The notes beneath the pieces were generated by a model, which saw nothing but the letters and a program-made list of their open reading frames with translations, did not search any database and had not been told where the DNA came from. Below are positions 1-11,894 of a stretch of 64,000 bases of DNA, piece after piece (within the stretch, counting starts at the first letter, position 1; each line of letters opens with the position of its first letter). Source of the DNA: Arabidopsis thaliana (taxonomy: Eukaryota > Streptophyta > Magnoliopsida > Brassicales > Brassicaceae); assembly GCF_000001735.4 (NCBI RefSeq), contig NC_003071.7:7681151-7745150 (forward strand). The letters are read 5' to 3'. Both the position numbers and the translations under genes were made by a program.

Positions 1-700
1 ATTTAAGACTCGGTAATCAATTAACTATGTTCAGAATTTTTGGTTGTTTGGATTGACTTTTGGGTAAAAGAATTTAGAATTGCAAAGAATTGCAAACAAT
101 CGGTTTGTTCGGATTAGGTAAAAGCATTCCGAATTGAAAACCTAAGTTTGTCTTGGACCCCTAAAATTTAAGCTTAATTTATCAATTTCGGTACATTTGC
201 AAAGTTCAGTCCAATTCAAATATTCGGTTTAGACCAAAAGTTCGAATAATGAAAAAAAAACATCTGAAAGTTGTGGAATTTTTTTTTAAAGCAAATTGGT
301 AAACCATAAGAACTTCTTTAAAAGTCCACCACATCATTTATCCTTCAAAATCTCCCCAAATACGAAATCAAGCAAGTCTTCCAAAATTTAGAATCTCCAA
401 TACACCATGTTGGGAAACAAACCAACTTTTTACATCCGAAGATTATAGATATATTGTCTAATATATCAATCAAGTCCAACTCCAATTAGAAGAAAGTTTT
501 TTTGGAAAAAAGCCCTAAACAAATTTGTGCAAGTTTTACCACTTGGACCCAAAGCGGACAATATCATCCTAATCGAAAAAGTTGGAATGGGCTTGGAGAG
601 CCCAACAACCCTATTTTTTAGAAAACAATAAATTTATTTGCAAAACGACATGAAAATCATCGTACAAAACATTCAAGATATATGATGAATTATTTGATTA
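1..700. other. intergenic, no gene seen
   Basis: AT-rich sequence with stops in all frames and no conserved protein. It lies upstream of the SDC promoter repeats. I recognise no transposon termini here, although the repeated 'ggattaggta'-type words suggest old decayed repeat DNA. Confidence 0.5.
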
Positions 701-704
701 TTAC

Positions 705-938
705 CACGTCAGTAGTTATGAAGATAAGATTTTACAGTACACGTTGATATAAAGATGAGATTTCGCTGTACACGTCAGTTATTTAGATAAAATTTCACAG
801 TACACGTCAGTTATAAAGATAAGATTTCACAGTACACATCAGTTATAAAGATAAGATTTCACAGTACACGTCAGTTATAAAGATAAGATTTCATTGTACA
901 CGTTAGTTATAAAGATAAGATTTCACAATACACGTCAG
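705..938 (+). repeat. SDC promoter tandem repeats (7 units of about 32 bp)
   Basis: Seven head-to-tail units begin at 705, 740, 771, 803, 835, 867 and 899, and a partial eighth runs 931-938. Units 3 to 7 are exactly 32 bp and start CACGTCAGTTATAAAGAT or a one- to three-base variant. Unit 1 (35 bp) carries a 3-bp insertion and unit 2 (31 bp) is the most diverged. From published work on SDC, these direct repeats are the target of siRNA-guided DRM2 and CMT3 non-CG methylation that keeps the gene silent in vegetative tissue. The array ends about 36 bp before a TATA-like box, so it sits where silencing would block initiation. Confidence 0.93.
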
Positions 939-974
939 CCCTAACACAAAACATACTAGGGTTTGATGTGTACC

Positions 975-985
975 TATAAGTATAG
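975..985 (+). promoter_or_regulatory. TATA-like box of SDC
   Basis: CTATAAGTATAG at 974-985 lies just downstream of the tandem repeats and about 690 bp before the SDC start codon. It implies a long leader, which could be spliced (possible donor near 1478, acceptor near 1604). Placement is inferred. Confidence 0.45.
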
Positions 986-1667
986 AGGTTTAAAGCAGAA
1001 TGAGCAAAACAAAAAAATCTTAGAGACTCACGCCGCTTGGAAGAATTCCAAACATTTCAAGAGATCTCTAAGATTTGGCAATCCAAACACCATTAAAACC
1101 TAAACAACACAAAATAGTTTTTTTTACCAATCTGTAAAACTGTCTCGATCAGAAACATTTAAAATTTACTCAAACACCATCAAATCCCAATTATTTTCTT
1201 TCAACATCATAAACTGCGGTTCCAGACATATCCTCCGACTAAAATCTACCGATATAAATGTAAATCTAGCATAAAATAAATTTCTCTCTGTTAGTTACTT
1301 ATTTTTATATCATAATTAACATTTCACCGGTTTTCAATGATATTCAATTAGTTCACCTTACAATTTATTCATTTTCATTATATATTTTTTAGTCAGCAAA
1401 CTGATTGAGCTTTTTCTCAACTCTTTAAGGTTTGAAAGGAAGTAAAGTTGAACTCTCGTGCTCAAAGATCTGCACAGGTAAAAGTTTCTCGACTTGAGCT
1501 AGTGAATCCGACCATTTATTCATTTTCATTTTTTATAAGGAAATGAGTGAATTTTGTTTCCCTATAGACTAAAAATGCACTATCCATATTTTATTCTTTA
1601 ATAGGCCAAAGCATACAAACTATTTGGAGCGTTAAAACAACAATAGTAGCAAAAACAGGGGAGAGAA

Positions 1668-2933
1668 ATGGGTGATTGGTCAAAGCTACCAGAGGAGCTT
1701 CTTGGTTTAATTGCTCTCAGACTTTACTCCGTCATCGAACTCATCCGTTTCCGGAGCATATGCAAGTCATGGCGCTCCTCTGCTTCCGGCGTCAACAAGA
1801 ACCATTCCCTGAGCTCCCCTCTCATCTACTTCAAGCCGCTCCAAATCATTCTCGCTCGCGCACAAGCAAACGGACAAATTTTGAGCAAGTATCATGGCAC
1901 GGTCCTCTCACGTGCCACATTCTTTCGCGTCACACTCGCCTCCTCTCCGGACCAAGGGTGGTTGATCAAATCAGACACCGATCTCAAATACCGGAATTTC
2001 CATCTCCTAAACTGCCTCTCTCGCAAAGCACTAGGACGTTCTCGCAAGCTCATTTCTCTGTCGGAGTTCATAGTCTCCGAGATTCAAGAATCTTATGCGG
2101 TTGTAGGCCGCCGCACAAGAGAAACAGCTAGCGAATTCAAAAGAGTGTTTCTTGTCAGAGTCCAAGGAGGAGATCATCGTGTTCTAGTGATCGGCATCGA
2201 CGGGAAAATCAGGTTCTGGAAAGGAGGAATATGGAACGGAATCAAGAAACAAGTAGCTCAATTCTCTGACTTTGTACTTGACGAAGGTCTTACTTACGCT
2301 GTGGATACAAAAGGCATTATGTGGTGGATTAGTTCCGCTTACGACATCATCAGGTACGGAACTAAACTACATGAAAACATCACTAACGGTTCTTGCGGAG
2401 AAAAAAGGTTTGTAAGATGTCGTGGAGAACTTTACATTGTAGATCGTCTCATTGACGAGAATCTCCTAAAGAGAAAAGCTGATTCCTATGATGATAATGC
2501 CATTGTTCATTTCCGGAATGCTGATTATACCAATGCTGATCTCTGGGAAGATGGTAATGGCAATGATGATTTCTTCGCTGCTCAGGCTCATCGCTTTATC
2601 CATGTGCTACACGACAATCTTGGGAATGTAAGTTGTAAACCATTTGAACGTGACCCTCCCAAAACGATAGGTTTCAAGGTTTACAAGAATGATGAAGAAC
2701 TGTTAAAATGGGTAGAAGTCAAGTCCTTGGGAGATAAGGCGATTGTGATAGCTACCGATGCCTGTTTCTCGGTTTCGGCTCATGAGTTCTACGGATGCCT
2801 GCCAAATTCTATTTACTTCACCGACAAAAAGGAAGAAGAGGTTAAGGTGTTCAAGCTAGATGATGGTAGTATCACAACAATGTCGGAATCTGAGCAGAGT
2901 TGTTTCCAAATGTTTGTCCCTAGCTTTCTCTAA
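1668..2933 (+). CDS. SDC: SDC, F-box protein repressed by promoter methylation
   Basis: Single-exon gene of 421 aa. The N-terminus (residues about 4-40) is an F-box with the pattern LPEELLxLIxLRLxS...RxxCKSWRS, which would bind an ASK/SKP1 subunit of an SCF ubiquitin ligase. The rest resembles the DUF295/SKIP23-like F-box family, with the conserved C-terminal stretch around residues 330-400 (IxxDACFSV, PNSIYFTD, V-VFKLDDGS). The start is the first ATG of the frame. I identify it as SUPPRESSOR OF drm1 drm2 cmt3 (At2g17690) from the F-box sequence together with the seven promoter repeats. It is known that loss of non-CG methylation switches it on and causes curled leaves and dwarfing; its ubiquitination substrate is not evident from sequence. 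Confidence 0.93.
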   Translation: MGDWSKLPEELLGLIALRLYSVIELIRFRSICKSWRSSASGVNKNHSLSSPLIYFKPLQIILARAQANGQILSKYHGTVLSRATFFRVTLASSPDQGWLIKSDTDLKYRNFHLLNCLSRKALGRSRKLISLSEFIVSEIQESYAVVGRRTRETASEFKRVFLVRVQGGDHRVLVIGIDGKIRFWKGGIWNGIKKQVAQFSDFVLDEGLTYAVDTKGIMWWISSAYDIIRYGTKLHENITNGSCGEKRFVRCRGELYIVDRLIDENLLKRKADSYDDNAIVHFRNADYTNADLWEDGNGNDDFFAAQAHRFIHVLHDNLGNVSCKPFERDPPKTIGFKVYKNDEELLKWVEVKSLGDKAIVIATDACFSVSAHEFYGCLPNSIYFTDKKEEEVKVFKLDDGSITTMSESEQSCFQMFVPSFL

Positions 2934-3063
2934 ATCTTGTTTTAGGTCAAAGCTATATTTTATGTATTAAGAGTATTAACCATCTGAATAAAAATCCTTC
3001 CCTTTCATCTTCATTTTTGGTATAGACAAAGTGTTTATTCAAATATCTTCATTTTCGATGTCA

Positions 3064-3859
3064 TCACGAAGCATTGACATGTTTCAGCACAGCTTCAGAA
3101 GAATGACGAGCAAAGTGCTTCTGCCTTAGCTTCACATAAGGATACCCGAGGAACGACAAGAAATGAGCAGGCTTTGAGAAAGACGTTATCTCATACCATA
3201 CCTCACCATTTCCATCAAGCTCTATCGAAAACTTTTCTTCTCCAGCGAGTAAATGTCCCTGAAGAGTACCGCTTCCGTAACCGAAATGCGCAGGGCCTTT
3301 TCTTGATTTCCGGCTTTCGTCAACATAAACCACTTGTAGAGGAAGCATCACCCATGGAAGAACTTCTTTCACGCAAATGCAAAACTTCTTACCGGTTTCA
3401 ACAGGTGTTGCAGGATCAACAAATGCCCAATCCATACCAAAATGCCTGCAATTAGAAATCAATGAGAACAGAACCGATTGATGTTCCATTGATTTGAGAT
3501 GATAAAAAGCAAAACATACTTCCAATTCTGGAGAGCTTTTTTGCCCTTCTCATAACTCTCTCTACCAGAACCGACTAAAACACGAGCATGATTGATCAAG
3601 AATCCATCTTTATCAATCTCTGAATCTTCCTTAAGTTTAGCAATAGACCTAGACGAAACTCCTCTGTACTTGTTGTCATAATTGAAGGTTCCTGTTCTGG
3701 GATTATAAAAAGCACAAACTCAGAGAGAGAGAGAGAGCTTTCTAGTGCTCAAAAAGATATTGTTTTTTTCTTTCTAAGTAACGATTATGCTGATTCTTAC
3801 TTGTTGATGACTTGTTGCTGTTGCTCGGAAGATGGACGGCCCCAACTCAAGAACACCAT
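3064..3859 (-). CDS. UPF0548/DUF1990 family protein
   Basis: Three exons on the minus strand: 3801-3859, 3520-3696 and 3064-3445. They join in frame to 205 aa, starting MVFLSWGRPSS and ending KHVNAS. The family (UPF0548, DUF1990) has no proven biochemical role in plants. Visible conserved features are a glycine- and aromatic-rich core (FGYGSGTLxGHLLAGEE) and a C-terminal PAHFLSFLGYPYVKLRQKHFARHS block. I see no signal peptide or membrane span. The gene is tail-to-tail with SDC, about 130 bp between stop codons, so the 3' UTRs may overlap. Matches At2g17695 from memory. Confidence 0.88.
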
Positions 3860-4627
3860 CTCTTCCACTGCAATTGAAGCAGACCCAAAAACAGTCACCG
3901 GCTGATAAGTAAGTGAATCAGTTGTTTGTTATGAAGGTAAATTATAAAAATCGGAACTTTGAGCTATTATTCGAATATGGGAGATGTTAAGAGGTGTAGA
4001 GAGAAGAAGAACCTGCAAATCTTAAATTCATTCGGTTAGTGGAGCTCCAGAGATTTATTATCCTAATCATGATGTCGTTTTTTTGCATAGCCAAACGGCA
4101 CGGTGTCCGTTATTAATTGTTTTAAACACATAACCCGAAAGTGTTTTGGACACTTTCTTTTTTCTTCTTCTTTTGAGATGGAGAAAGATAGTAATTGTTG
4201 TGTCATTTTTGAGATGGAGAAACACAAATACACAACTAATTAAATGGTTCGTGCATAATCTAATGAATATGCAACTCTATTAAACTTCCTTTCTTATGAA
4301 GGTAAAAAAAAGAGGAAAACGTAATAGAGCGTTTCTAATTTCTAAGTGGAAAGGAATCAAAGAGTAACTAAAAGGAGAAAAACAGTCTCTAAGGTCAAAA
4401 ACTAGGTCAAGCAAAAAAGAAACTGTACAAGGCAGGCCAGAAAATAATGCCTTGAATCGTGTAACTGTTGATGATCAGAAGAACTAGTAACGGGGCTTTC
4501 TGAAGGGAGTAAAGAAAGATATGCAGTGCTTGTCCTTGCTAGGGTCCTCATCTCCAACCTGCTTTGTTTTCACCACATCCTGCTCTGAGATTCTCGCCCT
4601 TGTAAGGTGTTTTTTTTACTCGGGAGA

Positions 4628-7600
4628 TCACACTACGACGTTTACCTCTTTCATTATCTGTTGTAGCATTTCTATGATTTCCTCAAACAGTGGTCTCTGT
4701 TCTGGGTCTTGATGCCAGCATCTCTCTAGAAGCCCCTTCACTTTTGGGTGTGTTTTCTTTGGGATTTTGGGTCGAAGCCCCTGAAAAAAAGCAACTTCAA
4801 TTTATTAGCCTCTGGATCTGAAGGAAGATAAAAACCTGAATGACTCAACATTCTTCTCTAAGAAGCAGCATACCTTTTGGACAACGCCAACAGCTGCTTG
4901 TAGTGGAGTCAAGAAAGCATATGGGATCTGTTTTCATTTATAAATGCATGATACGTCAGTATCTCTCTAACTAGCATGAAAGATTCAGACAGAGGATTTT
5001 AAGTAGATAGATCCCTTACGTCACCAGTCAGAAGTTCCCATAGCACTATCGCATAACTGAACACATCTGCCTTGTGATTGTAAGGTTTGTGCTCAATGAC
5101 CTGGGTTTTCGCAAGTTTATTGTCAAAGTAAGAATGCCAGATCAAACTAAGAACTCCAGAAGCTTATTTTTCCACAAACACATAAGCCTGATCAAGATAT
5201 TTGAGGTATGAAACTCATACATACCTCTGGAGCCATCCACCGGTATGTCCCAGTTTCAGCAGTCATGACCCCTGATTCAATCTGCACTCTGGCAACTCCG
5301 AAATCAGCAACCTTGACAAGCTGCTCAAAATTATCCAAGTTAGAATGTGGCGATTCTAGTAGAAATAAAAGAGGTTCATAGAGACAAAGGATAAAGAAAC
5401 GCTTGCAGAATTTAAGTTCAATGGTTTAAAGACTACACTATGAGTCTATGAATAGCCAGAGAACAAGTCTTACTCCATGTTCATCCATAAGAAGATTCGC
5501 AGTCTTAAGGTCCCTGTGAATAATGTTGTTTTGATGCAAATAGCTCATTCCTTTTGCGACATCAAGTGCAACTTTGAGTAAAGTTTGAAGTTTGAAAGCG
5601 CATTTCTGTTTGTGAAGAAAATCATATATGCTCCCTCGAGCCATAAACTCTGACACAAACATAAAACCAGTAAACTCAAATGACATGTTTTTGTGATAAC
5701 AACTTAAATTCACATCTACTAAGAACTTACCAGTCACTATACAGAGGGTTGGAGATCTTGTGCATGCACCCAAAAATTGAACGACGTTTTTGTGTCGAAC
5801 TTTCCTACAGACAGTAAAAGCATCAGTAACAAATGACAATGAAGCAAGCATGTTGGTTACTTAATACATCAAAAGAGGTTTAATGTAGGACAAGGACTGA
5901 CAAAACACAAGCCTACTCGTGAATATAAATGTCAGACAAAGGCATCGTTGATGCCAGTCAGGCATGTTTCTGTATATAAAACTATGAACTACTATGGGAA
6001 TATTCACATGACGATGAGAATTAACTACACCGACCTCATTATAAAAACTTCTTGAGAAAATTCTCTCAGCATCTCATTGTTTACACGATCAGGCTTGAGA
6101 AATTTGATAGCTACTTCCTGACTGCAATAAGTGCCTCTATGCCTGTATAGTCATCAAAAACAAATTACTCTTAACTTTTAAATAGAAACTTACAGTTTAC
6201 AAAACGAGCTTATATAACGATAATACTCACAGATCCCCATATGAACCAGATGCCACTTTCTTTTCAATTTTGAGCTGAGTCACGTCGATTTCCCACTCAT
6301 CAGTTCCATCCGTGGGTATTTCAATGCAGGCGGGTATAAGCTCATTGCTTGATTTGTCATGCTCAAAGAAAGAAATAGATTTCTGTTTTGAACCAGGTTG
6401 ATCCTGTAGAACAGCCAGCAGAAAATAAAGTGAGGTTACAACTGTCAAATTTTTGAAGTAAAAAAAGCAACAAAACATAGCAACAAGACCTATGTCTAGT
6501 ATAATAACACTACGGTAGGGCATTGCATCCTCCAAATTCATAGTGAGAAAATACCTTAAGCTTCAGTATTTCTTTGCTCAATGCATCTCTTAGGCCATCA
6601 GTTTCCTATAATTCCAAAGTGCATAAGTTTCTCAGTTAGTAATAACAGAGACAGAAAGGAATTCAAGATCTTGTTAAGTCATTCTTGAAAAGTTAAAATC
6701 ACCATACCTCCTGAGACCAACCGTCAACTACAAAGACATCTAAAGAGAAACCATCTACAGTGGAAAAAGCATGAGCCTCTTGTATATTCAGTCCAAGCTC
6801 ACCAAGCAGGGAAGTTAGCTGAAACAGAAAACAATTTTCTCACTCAACTAATCGCAGATATGGAAGAAATACCCACCCATCCTCTACATGACAGTGTGTA
6901 ACGAAGCATAAACTGTGGCACTGTTTATGCAAGAAACAGTGATGTTAGACTAAGAATTACCAACCTGGCTAAGGAGTTTCGGTTTATCAATGGTTGAAAA
7001 AGTGATCTCGTGCATCGGTCTGCATGAATATACAACATAGTATAACATGAGTGCACATGGAACTAAAATTAAACATGACACAAGATACGAATAAATACAA
7101 AAACATAATGACCAACAAAACAAGAAGTCTCACCGTGTAGACAATGTTGCATTCACAACACTATCAACATCTTCAACAATTTTACTTCCCTGAGTAATAG
7201 CCTCAAAATTTGGAGAAGAACCAAAAGTTGGAGGAGCAAGAACCCTTTAGACAGAAAGAAACGGCATTTGATTAAAAAAACAGATTACAACAATGCCATA
7301 AAAATGTTCAAGATTGATCACAATTTAATATAAATCTATACCCCGGTCCGCTTGGTTGGTGAGAGCTTTGAGCATCTTCCTCCACCGCAGGGTCAGAGTC
7401 AGCAGAGATTCTGGGAGAAACCTGCAAGAAGAAAGAGAAACCAATTAACACAACAAAGCAAAAAACTTTCTTACGAAAGCTTTCAGGATCTTAGATTACC
7501 TGTACACTTCGAACTTCAAAGACAGGCCTAGTAGCAGGATCTGCAGCCAATTTTAGCAATCTCTGATGTGTGAGAACATCTTCCGCTCTCTCGACTTTAA

Positions 7601-8128
7601 CATCAAGAGCATATCTGCAACAACATGCAAGAATAATGCCAAATGCAAAACTCAGAAATCAACAACACACCAAAGAAAACTTGATTCAATAAAATCGTTT
7701 CTGGATCAAGACACGTGTTGAGAAACGCAAAAGATCAGTCACTGTCGATGAACATATACAAAACTTCGAAACAAAATTGAATAATCTAAGCGAAAGAGAT
7801 GAAATTTCAAGATACAACTACGCCCTAAAGCAAAACCCTTATCCACAAAATCGAATTTGATCAAGCCCAAAAAAAAGAAACGAAAGAAGAAAGAAAAAAA
7901 CCCTAATGAATGTAGAAGATTATACCGAGCAGGAAGACGATTGAAATGGAGCCAAAGTTGATCCTCGAAATCAGGAAGAGTGGCTTCTTCGTAATTAGAT
8001 TCTTGAAGTCGCTGTAAAACCTCACTATAGACATCAAGTTTCATCCGGTAATGTCTAGGGTTTTCTTGTGACGGCGAAGCAACGACGGCTCTGCTACCGC
8101 AACTCTCCGACTCATCTTTGATCGTCAT
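4628..8128 (-). CDS. STY8: STY8, ACT-domain serine/threonine/tyrosine protein kinase
   Basis: Fifteen GT-AG exons, from 7926-8128 (first) to 4628-4780 (last), give 546 aa. Order: an acidic N-terminus (1-70), an ACT domain around residues 171-240 ([17 protein letters not shown]...LGLNIQEAH), then a kinase domain from about 285. Visible catalytic parts are the glycine loop (ASGSYGDL), Lys313 in VAIK, Asp407 in HRDLKTAN and Asp425 in DFG, so the kinase looks active. The start MTIKDES is chosen over an in-frame ATG 42 bp upstream because it fits the known protein. The STY8/STY17/STY46 group is known to phosphorylate transit peptides of chloroplast precursor proteins in the cytosol. Other introns sit at 7501-7613, 7134-6965 borders and so on, all canonical. 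A GA-rich leader lies at about 8251-8268. Confidence 0.93.
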
Positions 8129-8289
8129 CGGAAAACAAAAATCCACGGCGGCGGATCGGTAAACAAACAAAAATGAAATCTCTCAAAATCAGTACAAAAG
8201 ACGAATGATCTCAGAAAGAAAGATCCAAGATTCCAAACAGAAAATAATGTGAGAGAGAGAGAGAGAGGATTCTTATAAACGCGAGATAA

Positions 8290-10430
8290 AAAAAAAAAAA
8301 AAGAGAGATTTTTGGGCTTAGAGTGAGGAGAGGAACGTTACTGTGTGTGGTGTTACACGTAGGGAATTGCCACGTCATCATTTGTGTGATTCTGTTTTCG
8401 TTTTTGTTTATCTAAAAATTAATTTAAGATCACGTCATAATTAGTGTTTTTATTTTAGATAACACTAATGATGGGATTTTATTGTATTTTTTTAAATTGA
8501 TACTATGATATGATAGGTTCAATTAATGTGTACATTTAATAAAAAGGAAGAAGAATAGGCTTAAATTGCTTTTAAATTTTTTAAGAAGTAGTTGAAATTA
8601 AATTAAATCGATTGGTTCAATATGTCAACTATACCACTCAACACAATGACCATACTTGTATTACTTTTTGTCGAATAGTAAAACAATGGGAATATCATAA
8701 TCATCCCAGCTACTTGGAGCTCAAAATTTTGAATCTATCTCTTGTAACAGTTGTAAATCTTTTTATGTAGTGTGTCGTTGTTGATTAGTAATATTATAAA
8801 CAAAAAGAGTTTTCTTTCTCATCCGTTAGGTTAGGTCAAACATATTCTTTTGGAAGCAATGGCCAATGGATATTTATTGGTGTAACACAATCTTGACCTA
8901 AACCAATGGTGTTGTTAATAGGAGTCTAAATAGTTAGGAAAAATGCTTTGTGTGACATTTTCTAATTATGCAATTAAGAATCAAGCAAAACCAAACATAA
9001 CTAGTGGAAGAAGAAATGAGGAAGTTTGAAAGAATTTTCCATACCAGCTGAGGAGATACGAAAAAGAAAAGAAGTTTTGATTAGTAAATTAAATAACTTG
9101 GTATCAATGCAGTATAGAGTTTAATGTTTTAATAATTATTAATCAAAAAAGCCGTATCAAAAATGTATTTTCAAATTTTTTTGTACTACTATATTTTATC
9201 TAGAGGTATCAAGCGGATCAGAAGGTATAAAATAATCATTGAAAAAAAATTGTCATTATTTTTTATCACTTTCAAACTATTTTGAGGGTATACTGCTCGT
9301 AGATAATCGGATACTCCATAAGAAGATAGTCGATCAACCGATCTTCTTATGGAAGGATTGTTACCAATGTTCGATTCTCTCATTATCCTTTTCTATTCGG
9401 CTCAGACGAACCTACATTACAAAGAATGAAAGAAAATTCTTGGAAAACAAAGAGCTCGAGTTACCACAAAATTCGATAATACAATATGCAAATTTAAATT
9501 TAGATAGTAACACAACTGCGAGATTAGCATAGAAATATTACATATCTTGATATAGTTTTCATCTACAAATATATATGTTTGTTTTTCTTCATAGTGGAGT
9601 TACTTTATTAGAAATAAATACAAAAATGAGTATCATTTGGTTAGAAGATTCAATGAATGATAATTCTACTATTTTTATGTTAACTTATTAATATGTTTTT
9701 GAATTGAATGTGTTGTTAATTATCCCCCTTGCACAAAATAAGTGGTCCATGAGCATATTAATATTTACAATATCACTGCTTGTTGTAATTTTATAATACT
9801 AATAACACAGTTAGCGAATTAGATTTGTCGATGATACCCGACATCATTAATGACAACTTCAAAACAGTGACTGTATCACAAATTATTGGACAAGAAGTTT
9901 ACCTTACTAATAATTGTGATTAATTAAGTAATCAAGAAGGAGAAGAAGAAGCAAATTGAGATTTGAGGACAGAGGAATATGCTGACATTGATTTTGCACA
10001 AAAAAAAAATGCTGACATTGACATTTATTTTATAAATACTAATAGTGCACATGTGTCATGTGTGATATATAAATACTGTATGTAGGAAATTTTGCCTTTT
10101 GGATTTGATCAAATTGGATTTTAAATAGATTTTGGCACGACGGAAGACGAAATGTGGTAGAAATCATATTTCTAGATTTCAAGTAGATTTTGAAATTTGC
10201 AACGTTGCAAGGCAACAAATTTATTTTGACTGTTTACGTCTCTTTTTGTTAGAAAAATTTCAGAAAATGTTTGATGAATATAATAAAATAAGCAAAAAAA
10301 AAAACTTGTTCATTTTTAAGAATTTATTAACCAAGCAAACCAAATCATTACTAATTCAAATATCACTCTGCTTAAATAGTGTCACACTATCACCATTACT
10401 GTCACAAATCTTACTTAACAACAAAACACA
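8290..10430. other. intergenic spacer with decayed repeat DNA
   Basis: Very AT-rich. Two overlapping open stretches of under 100 codons on opposite strands occur at 9189-9532, without recognisable domains. A 12-bp perfect inverted repeat sits at 9316-9327 and 9341-9352 inside them. No gene is supported. Confidence 0.5.
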
Positions 10431-10432
10431 TA

Positions 10433-11107
10433 CAGTGGAAACTCTATAAATTAATACTCGATAAATTAATAAATACAATAAAATAATTAATTTTGCTAGT
10501 CTCAAGTCGGGCCAATGTAAAAATTAAGCAAAATCGATAAGATAATAAGATAATAATTTTTTTGAAATTTCTATGTAAAAATATGGTTCCAATAATATCA
10601 TAAATTAATAATCATAGATCTTAAACAAATATTTTAAGACTAATTTTATATGAAACTTTTGTTAAAACTACAATTGCAATTCTTTTTAGATTACAGTTGG
10701 TATGATCTCTTTTGTACTCACACAACTCTTTGAGTATTTGATCCATCATATTTGGTTTTGTAACATTTTTTTCTATGAAAAATCATTGTTAAGATTTGTG
10801 TAAAGAAAAATTGGATTAAGCTATACGTTAACGTCGTAGATATACGAACACAATATCTTGTAAGAAAATAAATTAAAAAAGTCAAAAATAAAATAAAATA
10901 TATAACATAATTGAATATACAAACAACAAAATACGAGAAAATCTAAATTAAAAATATTGTTTAAAAAAAAATAATATTGTGTTTTACGTAAATATTCTTT
11001 AAATTAATATTTATTAATTTATCTTATTAATTAATATTTATTAATTTATTATATAAATTAATAAAATTATGTGGTCCTATCATTATTAATTTATAGAGTT
11101 TCTGCTA
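10433..11107. mobile_element. non-autonomous DNA transposon with short terminal inverted repeats
   Basis: GAAACTCTATAAATTAATA at 10438-10456 recurs as its exact reverse complement at 11084-11102, giving 19-bp perfect terminal repeats about 665 bp apart. The interior is AT-rich with no coding capacity. Outer bases CAGTG and the complement of TAGCA are hAT-like but not perfect, and I cannot find a convincing target-site duplication, so the superfamily is unassigned. Confidence 0.65.
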
Positions 11108-11355
11108 TATTTATAATTATCGCCCCAAAATAATAAAAACAGTACAGGAAAGTCATTATGAACATCATTACACAAAGCCCATTACAAAATTCGCCCATAA
11201 GCCCAATCTAACAACGGCAGAGATTCAGAGTCAGTTCCGACGGCGCTGACCAAAGAAACGCGTCTCTCTCTCTGGAGAAAATTTCCTCACAGAGAAAGAA
11301 GAAAAAGACGAGAGACGTGAAGAAGAAATCAGAATTCAGAATTGAGAAGCAAACA

Positions 11356-11739
11356 ATGGCTTCAACGATCTACACTTGCAAAGAATGCGGATCAGATCTG
11401 AATCTAAACCCTAACGATTTATTTCCACCGGATTTCTACTTCGAAGCCGGTAACAAAGGAACACTCTCATTCGCCGCCGTCGACGCCGAGAAATTCCGAT
11501 TCGAGAAAGAAGATAAGATCATGCCTTTCTTCGAAACCCTAAATTACTGGGGAATCCAACGGAAACGAACCAAGATCAAGTGCACTAGCTGCAACCACCT
11601 CATCGGTTACATCTACGACGATGGTCCTCCTCTCACTGGTGGTATTGGCCAATACGGATTTGGTCCGAGTCAAGTCATTCCTCGTGCTCCTCGGTATCGA
11701 TTCAAAACCAAGGCGGTTCAAGTCTCGTCCCAGACTTAG
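11356..11739 (+). CDS. small CxxC zinc-binding protein (Mss4/MsrB-like fold, putative)
   Basis: Intronless, 127 aa, starting MASTIYTCKECG. Two zinc-knuckle pairs are visible, CKEC near residue 8 and CTSC near residue 76, the spacing typical of Mss4-like/methionine-R-sulfoxide reductase B-like beta folds. The C-terminus is rich in Gly and Pro. I remember the locus (At2g17705) as described as a methionine sulfoxide reductase-type protein, but no obvious catalytic cysteine motif of MsrB is visible, so enzymatic activity is doubtful. An in-frame ATG at 11317 would add 13 lysine-rich residues; the 11356 ATG (context aacaATGGC) is preferred. A strong hairpin follows about 110 bp after the stop. Confidence 0.8.
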   Translation: MASTIYTCKECGSDLNLNPNDLFPPDFYFEAGNKGTLSFAAVDAEKFRFEKEDKIMPFFETLNYWGIQRKRTKIKCTSCNHLIGYIYDDGPPLTGGIGQYGFGPSQVIPRAPRYRFKTKAVQVSSQT

Positions 11740-11850
11740 CTAAAGCAGAGGGTTTAATGCTTTTACATAGATATGTATAAACTTGTTAAAAGGGTTAATA
11801 GGATTGTAGATGTTTGTTGCTTAAAACTCAGATAGTAAGGTCGTTAGACT

Positions 11851-11894
11851 TGCCATCGGTCTTGGCGCTTGCTTCAGCGCCAAGACGGATGGCA
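11851..11894 (+). repeat. 19-bp near-perfect hairpin in the 3' region
   Basis: Arms at 11851-11869 and 11876-11894 are reverse complements at 18 of 19 positions, separated by a 6-nt loop (tgcttc). The arms are GC-rich in AT-rich surroundings. It probably lies in the 3' UTR of the upstream gene. Confidence 0.85.

Noticed and set aside
705-938. Regular 32-bp repeats resembling a CRISPR array
   Set aside because: The units abut with no spacers, lie in a plant promoter and match the known SDC repeats.
1676-2131. 151-aa open frame inside SDC
   Set aside because: Out-of-frame shadow of the F-box gene; no domain.
9189-9532. Possible organelle-derived insert or gene
   Set aside because: I could not match the translations to any plastid or mitochondrial protein I know; left as a finding to check.
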